Positions 60,981 to 64,000 of a stretch of 64,000 nt of DNA are shown here, piece after piece. The notes under the pieces were generated by a model. The model was not told the origin of the DNA, made no database searches, and saw only the letters and a program-made list of their open reading frames with translations. The translations under genes were made by a program, and so were the position numbers. The stretch comes from Marisediminicola antarctica (GTDB taxonomy: Bacteria; Actinomycetota; Actinomycetes; Actinomycetales; Microbacteriaceae). The stretch's first letter is position 1. The number at the start of each line of letters is the position of its first letter. The stretch is from NCBI RefSeq assembly GCF_009930795.1, contig NZ_CP017146.1, positions 310,001 through 374,000 on the forward strand, in the 5' to 3' direction.

Positions 60981-62810
60981 CTATTCGCCGTCGAGGATCG
61001 TGACGGTGCCGTTGGACCCGTCAACCCGCAACCGCATACCCGTGGTGATGCGAGTGGATGCCGATCCCGTTCCGGTGACGGCCGGAAGGCCGTACTCACG
61101 GCAGACGATCGCCGCGTGCGACATCATGCCGCCGATGTCCGTGACGACCGCGCTGATTTTGCCGAAGATCGGGCCCCAGCTCGGAGCGGTCACGGGAGCA
61201 ACGAGGATCTCGCCCTGCTTGATGTCGGCGAGCTGGTCGGCTCCGGTGATGACGCGGGCGAGGCCCTCGACGGTGCCGGGGGACGCCGCCATTCCGCGAA
61301 GCCCGTCCCCGTCGTCGTCACCCGTGCCGAGCCAGCGCGCGACCTGCTCGGTCGTGATGCCGTAGAGCATGACCGTGAAGGGCTCGGTGATGATGGCGGG
61401 TGGCGTGTTGAGCACCGGCTGCGGCCGCTCGCTCTCGAGCGCCTCGACGATCGCGCGGCGACGCTCGATCTCCTGCGGCCAGTAGCTCGGGCCGATGGCC
61501 TTCGCGCCGACACCCCAGCCCGTGCTGAGGTCGAACAGCGCCTGGCGCACCTCTTCGCGGGTCAGGTAGAACATGTCGTTCGGCTGGTTCCAGAATCCGG
61601 CGTCGTGCATCATGCGCGAGAGCTCGCGGGCCTTGCGCCAGAAGACGCCCATCGTCCAGTGCTCGATGTAGAAGTTGTGGTCCTCGACGTAGGGGTAAAC
61701 CTGGCGGGCCAGCCCGAGCTTGCCTTCGAAGCTCTCCCGCGCCTCCGGCGGGAGCAGCTCGGAGTACTCGCCGGTGATGCGGTCCCGCTCGGCGACGAGC
61801 TTGCCGATCGGGCGGTGCAGGTCCTCTCCCGTGGCCGCGCGCACCGTGTAGTCGCAGATGTAACCCATGGGCAGGTCGAGATTGTCCCTCCAGTATTCGT
61901 CGCTCGCGTAGAACCCGTTGCCGGAGGTGAAGTTGAACCACGGGTCCTGCGCGGCCTCCCACGCGGCGATCCACTCGTCGCCCCGTGGCGACTTCGCCAC
62001 GGCCGCGAGCACGCTGGCAGCATCCGATCCGGGAGCGAATGACCCGGTCAGCCCGAGGTCGACGGCGAGCACGGCGAGCTTCTTGAGCTCGTCATCCGGG
62101 CGGAAGAGCACGGAGTCGACGCCCTGCACCATCTTCGCGACCGCGAGGTCGGGGATGCCGGGGAAGACCTCCTTGCAGAAGCCGAAGAAGTCGAGGTACG
62201 CGACGTAGCCGAGGTTGAGAAACTCGAAGTGGTACTGCCAGTTGCGGTAGCAGTCCTGGATGAGGCGGTCGAAATTGCCGAGCAGGTCGAAGGTGGGGTC
62301 GAGGCCTCGGCCACTCGTCACGTCGCTGAGGGGCACGACGTCGGGCAGTGCGGGGAACGAGATCGACTCGAGATCCTGGATGGTGCCGAGCACCTTGCCG
62401 TGCCACTGCTCGAGCAGGGAGTCCCAATTGGCAAAATAGTGCCCGGCGCGCTCCATGAAGGGCTCGACGCGGGCCGGGATCTCCTCCGGGGGCACCGCTA
62501 CCGGGCTCATGTAGCAGTAGCCGTTGTGGATGCGGAATTCGATGCCGTTGGCCGGCGGGATCAGGTAGTGGCGGGGGTTGTACTGGCCGAGGCACTTGAC
62601 CGCGAACTCGACCCCGATCGTCTCGAAGGGCTTGAACACGTTGGGCCAGTGCTGGCTGTCGCAGAACCAGAATTTTTCGTTCTCGACCTCCCTGAGGTTC
62701 TCCTGAAAGACAAGGTTGTAGGGGTAGAGCGCCTTCCAGCCCTCGGCCGCCTCGGGTGACGCGAGGTCATAGGGGCTCGGGAAGCTGGTTCGAGGAGCGG
62801 TAAGCGTCAT
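60981..62810 (-). CDS. PEP-synthase-like phosphohistidine (swivelling) subunit
   Basis: The 609-aa protein has a unique N-terminal part of about 450 residues and a C-terminal PEP-utilising mobile domain with the phosphorylated His in GGMMSHAAIVCREYGLPAV (about 572). The ATP-binding half is a separate protein encoded just upstream. This split is seen in phenylphosphate synthase (PpsA/PpsB) and in CreH/CreI, which phosphorylate a phenolic substrate with ATP. The substrate is inferred from the cluster. The start ATG 62810 is 50 bp after the upstream gene. Confidence 0.85.
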   Translation of the reverse strand: MTLTAPRTSFPSPYDLASPEAAEGWKALYPYNLVFQENLREVENEKFWFCDSQHWPNVFKPFETIGVEFAVKCLGQYNPRHYLIPPANGIEFRIHNGYCYMSPVAVPPEEIPARVEPFMERAGHYFANWDSLLEQWHGKVLGTIQDLESISFPALPDVVPLSDVTSGRGLDPTFDLLGNFDRLIQDCYRNWQYHFEFLNLGYVAYLDFFGFCKEVFPGIPDLAVAKMVQGVDSVLFRPDDELKKLAVLAVDLGLTGSFAPGSDAASVLAAVAKSPRGDEWIAAWEAAQDPWFNFTSGNGFYASDEYWRDNLDLPMGYICDYTVRAATGEDLHRPIGKLVAERDRITGEYSELLPPEARESFEGKLGLARQVYPYVEDHNFYIEHWTMGVFWRKARELSRMMHDAGFWNQPNDMFYLTREEVRQALFDLSTGWGVGAKAIGPSYWPQEIERRRAIVEALESERPQPVLNTPPAIITEPFTVMLYGITTEQVARWLGTGDDDGDGLRGMAASPGTVEGLARVITGADQLADIKQGEILVAPVTAPSWGPIFGKISAVVTDIGGMMSHAAIVCREYGLPAVTGTGSASTRITTGMRLRVDGSNGTVTILDGE

Positions 62811-62860
62811 TGCTAGGTGCCTTTCTGGGGACGGGGGTTGAGCGGGGAGGTACGGGAGGG

Positions 62861-63928
62861 TCAGCGGGCGCCGACCTGGCCGAGGAGGGACCGGGCGATG
62901 CTGCCGATTCCGAAGCCGGGGGTCAGAGTCGAGACGCTCGACGCGCGCTGGCTCCAGACCGTCTCCGGCCGCGACTGCAGCAGCAGGATGTTGGAGCCAG
63001 CGGGCAGGTCGGCGTCGAGCGCCCACTCGATGTCCTGCGGGCATCCGTAATAGCGCTCGGCTGTCTTGGCGAGCAGCGCGACGCTCGCGAGCTCGTCGTC
63101 GCTCAGGCTCGGCTGGGTGCGGCGCTCGGCGTCCACCCCGCGGCGGATGAGGCCCGGTCTATCAGGGTCGGGCACGAGCTCCTCCGCCTTGTCGGACACC
63201 GTGCGGCGCACGACGCTCAGCATGACCTTGTCGATGAGGAAGTTGTCGGGAGTCACCTCGCCCGAGACGACGAGTTCGCCAAGGCCCCAGCTCGAGTCGA
63301 TGACGATCTTTGACCGGTCGCCGTTGCTGGGGTCGATCGTCATCGCGACGCCGGCGGTTCGCGCGTTGACCATTTTCTGCACGCCGACGGCCATCGAGAG
63401 CCCGTCGTCGGTGATGTTGTTCGCGGCGCGGTATGAGATAGCGCGATCAGTGTAGAGGCTCGCCCAGCACTCGCGGATCTTCAGCAGCACGTCGGCGAGG
63501 CCCGTGACCCAGAGATAGGTGTCTTGCTGGCCCGCGAAACTCGCGTCGGGAAGGTCCTCCGCGGTCGCGCTCGACCGCACCGCGACCGGAACGTCGCCGC
63601 CGCACAGCGCCATCAGCCTTTCGTACGCCTCGATAGTGGCGTCGCGCACCGCATCCGGAACCGGCTGCTCCATGATGAGAGCGCGGATCGCGGTCGCGCG
63701 CCGCGTGACGTCGGCGGTGTCGTGCATGTCGAGGCCGGCGAGCGCCTCGAGGATGTGGGCGCGGAGCCCCGCACCCATCACGGCGTCGAAGGCCTCGGTC
63801 GTGACCGCGAATCCGGGGGGCACGGGTGAGCCGGCCGAAGTCATCTTGGCGAGACTCGCGCACTTGCCGCCGAGGCGGTCGTGCAGCGGCTCGACGGTGG
63901 AGTCGAATGCGAAGGTGTAGTTGCTCAT
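62861..63928 (-). CDS. PEP-synthase-like ATP-binding subunit
   Basis: The 355-aa protein is only the ATP-grasp, N-terminal half of PEP synthase: LGGKCASLAKMTSAGSPVPP and GFAVTTEAF at the start, AVRSSATAEDLPDASFAGQQ and STRAVSYR-like later, ending with an ATP-binding Glu/Gln-rich tail (PQDIEWALDADLPAG, LQSRPETVW). It should transfer the beta phosphate of ATP to the His of the 609-aa partner. ATG 63928 lies 3 bp after the stop of the P450-like gene. Confidence 0.88.
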   Translation of the reverse strand: MSNYTFAFDSTVEPLHDRLGGKCASLAKMTSAGSPVPPGFAVTTEAFDAVMGAGLRAHILEALAGLDMHDTADVTRRATAIRALIMEQPVPDAVRDATIEAYERLMALCGGDVPVAVRSSATAEDLPDASFAGQQDTYLWVTGLADVLLKIRECWASLYTDRAISYRAANNITDDGLSMAVGVQKMVNARTAGVAMTIDPSNGDRSKIVIDSSWGLGELVVSGEVTPDNFLIDKVMLSVVRRTVSDKAEELVPDPDRPGLIRRGVDAERRTQPSLSDDELASVALLAKTAERYYGCPQDIEWALDADLPAGSNILLLQSRPETVWSQRASSVSTLTPGFGIGSIARSLLGQVGAR

Positions 63929-63931
63929 GGC

Positions 63932-64000
63932 TCAGTTCTCCAGGTCTACGAGCACGGCCGCCGGTGTGCGGAACGACAGGTTGTGGCCGAACTCGATGTC
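63932..64000 (-). CDS. Probable cytochrome P450, C-terminal end only
   Basis: Only the last 22 codons are in the window, ending EFGHNLSFRTPAAVLVDLEN. This resembles the final beta strand region of bacterial P450s (…FRGPxxLPV…), and a P450 is expected at this place because a ferredoxin and ferredoxin reductase follow in the same operon. The haem-binding Cys would lie outside the window, so the call is tentative. Confidence 0.5.
   Translation of the reverse strand, partial: DIEFGHNLSFRTPAAVLVDLEN

Overview
The window reads as chromosomal DNA of a high-GC actinobacterium, most like a Microbacteriaceae member. The evidence is NucS (the actinobacterial mismatch-repair nuclease), the coproporphyrin-dependent haem pathway, many GTG starts, many GTGA/ATGA gene overlaps, and at least fourteen genes whose -10-like TAnnnT box lies only 5-8 nt before the start codon (leaderless-type transcripts). 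Family placement is inferred from gene content only. All coordinates come from reading the sequence and the translations by eye.

Layout. 1-6.2 kb: end of a LolA-like/ABC operon, SRPBCC protein, Dps, DUF2252, GntR, EEP nuclease and a 2OG-Fe(II) oxygenase. The LolA-like and dps genes each carry a one-base frameshift in a homopolymer. 6.2-8.0 kb: first IS110 copy inside a repeat array. 8.0-14.8 kb: putA, a divergent LysR regulator, a PYROXD2-like oxidoreductase and small proteins. 14.9-25.9 kb: thioesterase, AlkA, TrhO, hydrolase, P-type ATPase, acetate uptake pair, phosphofructokinase and an AcuI-type reductase. 25.9-27.7 kb: second IS110 copy in another array. 28.3-40.9 kb: a complete haem locus (hemL-B-D-C-H-Q, three small membrane genes, hemG, third IS110 copy, hemE, divergent hemA). 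41-49.8 kb: GNAT, DksA-like, serine hydrolase, M13 peptidase, MATE, MFS, nucS and HAD genes. 49.8-52.5 kb: a three-gene type III polyketide (phenolic lipid) operon. 52.7-55.5 kb: OYE-type reductase and a DUF4389 membrane protein. 55.7-64.0 kb: a nine-gene, one-strand catabolic operon continuing past the right edge.

Most unusual feature. Five intergenic regions carry a composite element not explained by any gene. Copies of GCTTTCAT(C/T)ATTCAGGAG (the F arm) are spaced 33 bp apart (one 34-bp step). A spacer of about 95-200 bp follows, then a mirror-image arm of CTCCTGAAT(G/A)ATGAAAG (the R arm), also on a 33-bp period. Most arms start a few bases after a stop codon. Sequence variants in one arm are matched by complementary variants in the other, which suggests that the arms pair. 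All three 1533-bp IS110 copies sit at the same position inside a unit of this element and always in the unit's orientation. This resembles bridge-RNA-guided IS110 elements that target REP-type repeats. The 279-bp leader of each copy contains stretches matching the target and the element's right end.

The right-hand operon pairs a split PEP-synthase-like enzyme with a probable P450, ferredoxin, ferredoxin reductase, SDR, aldehyde dehydrogenase and two paralogous HD hydrolases. This gene set recalls the phosphorylate-oxidise-dephosphorylate Cre route for alkylphenols, but with a duplicated HD protein.
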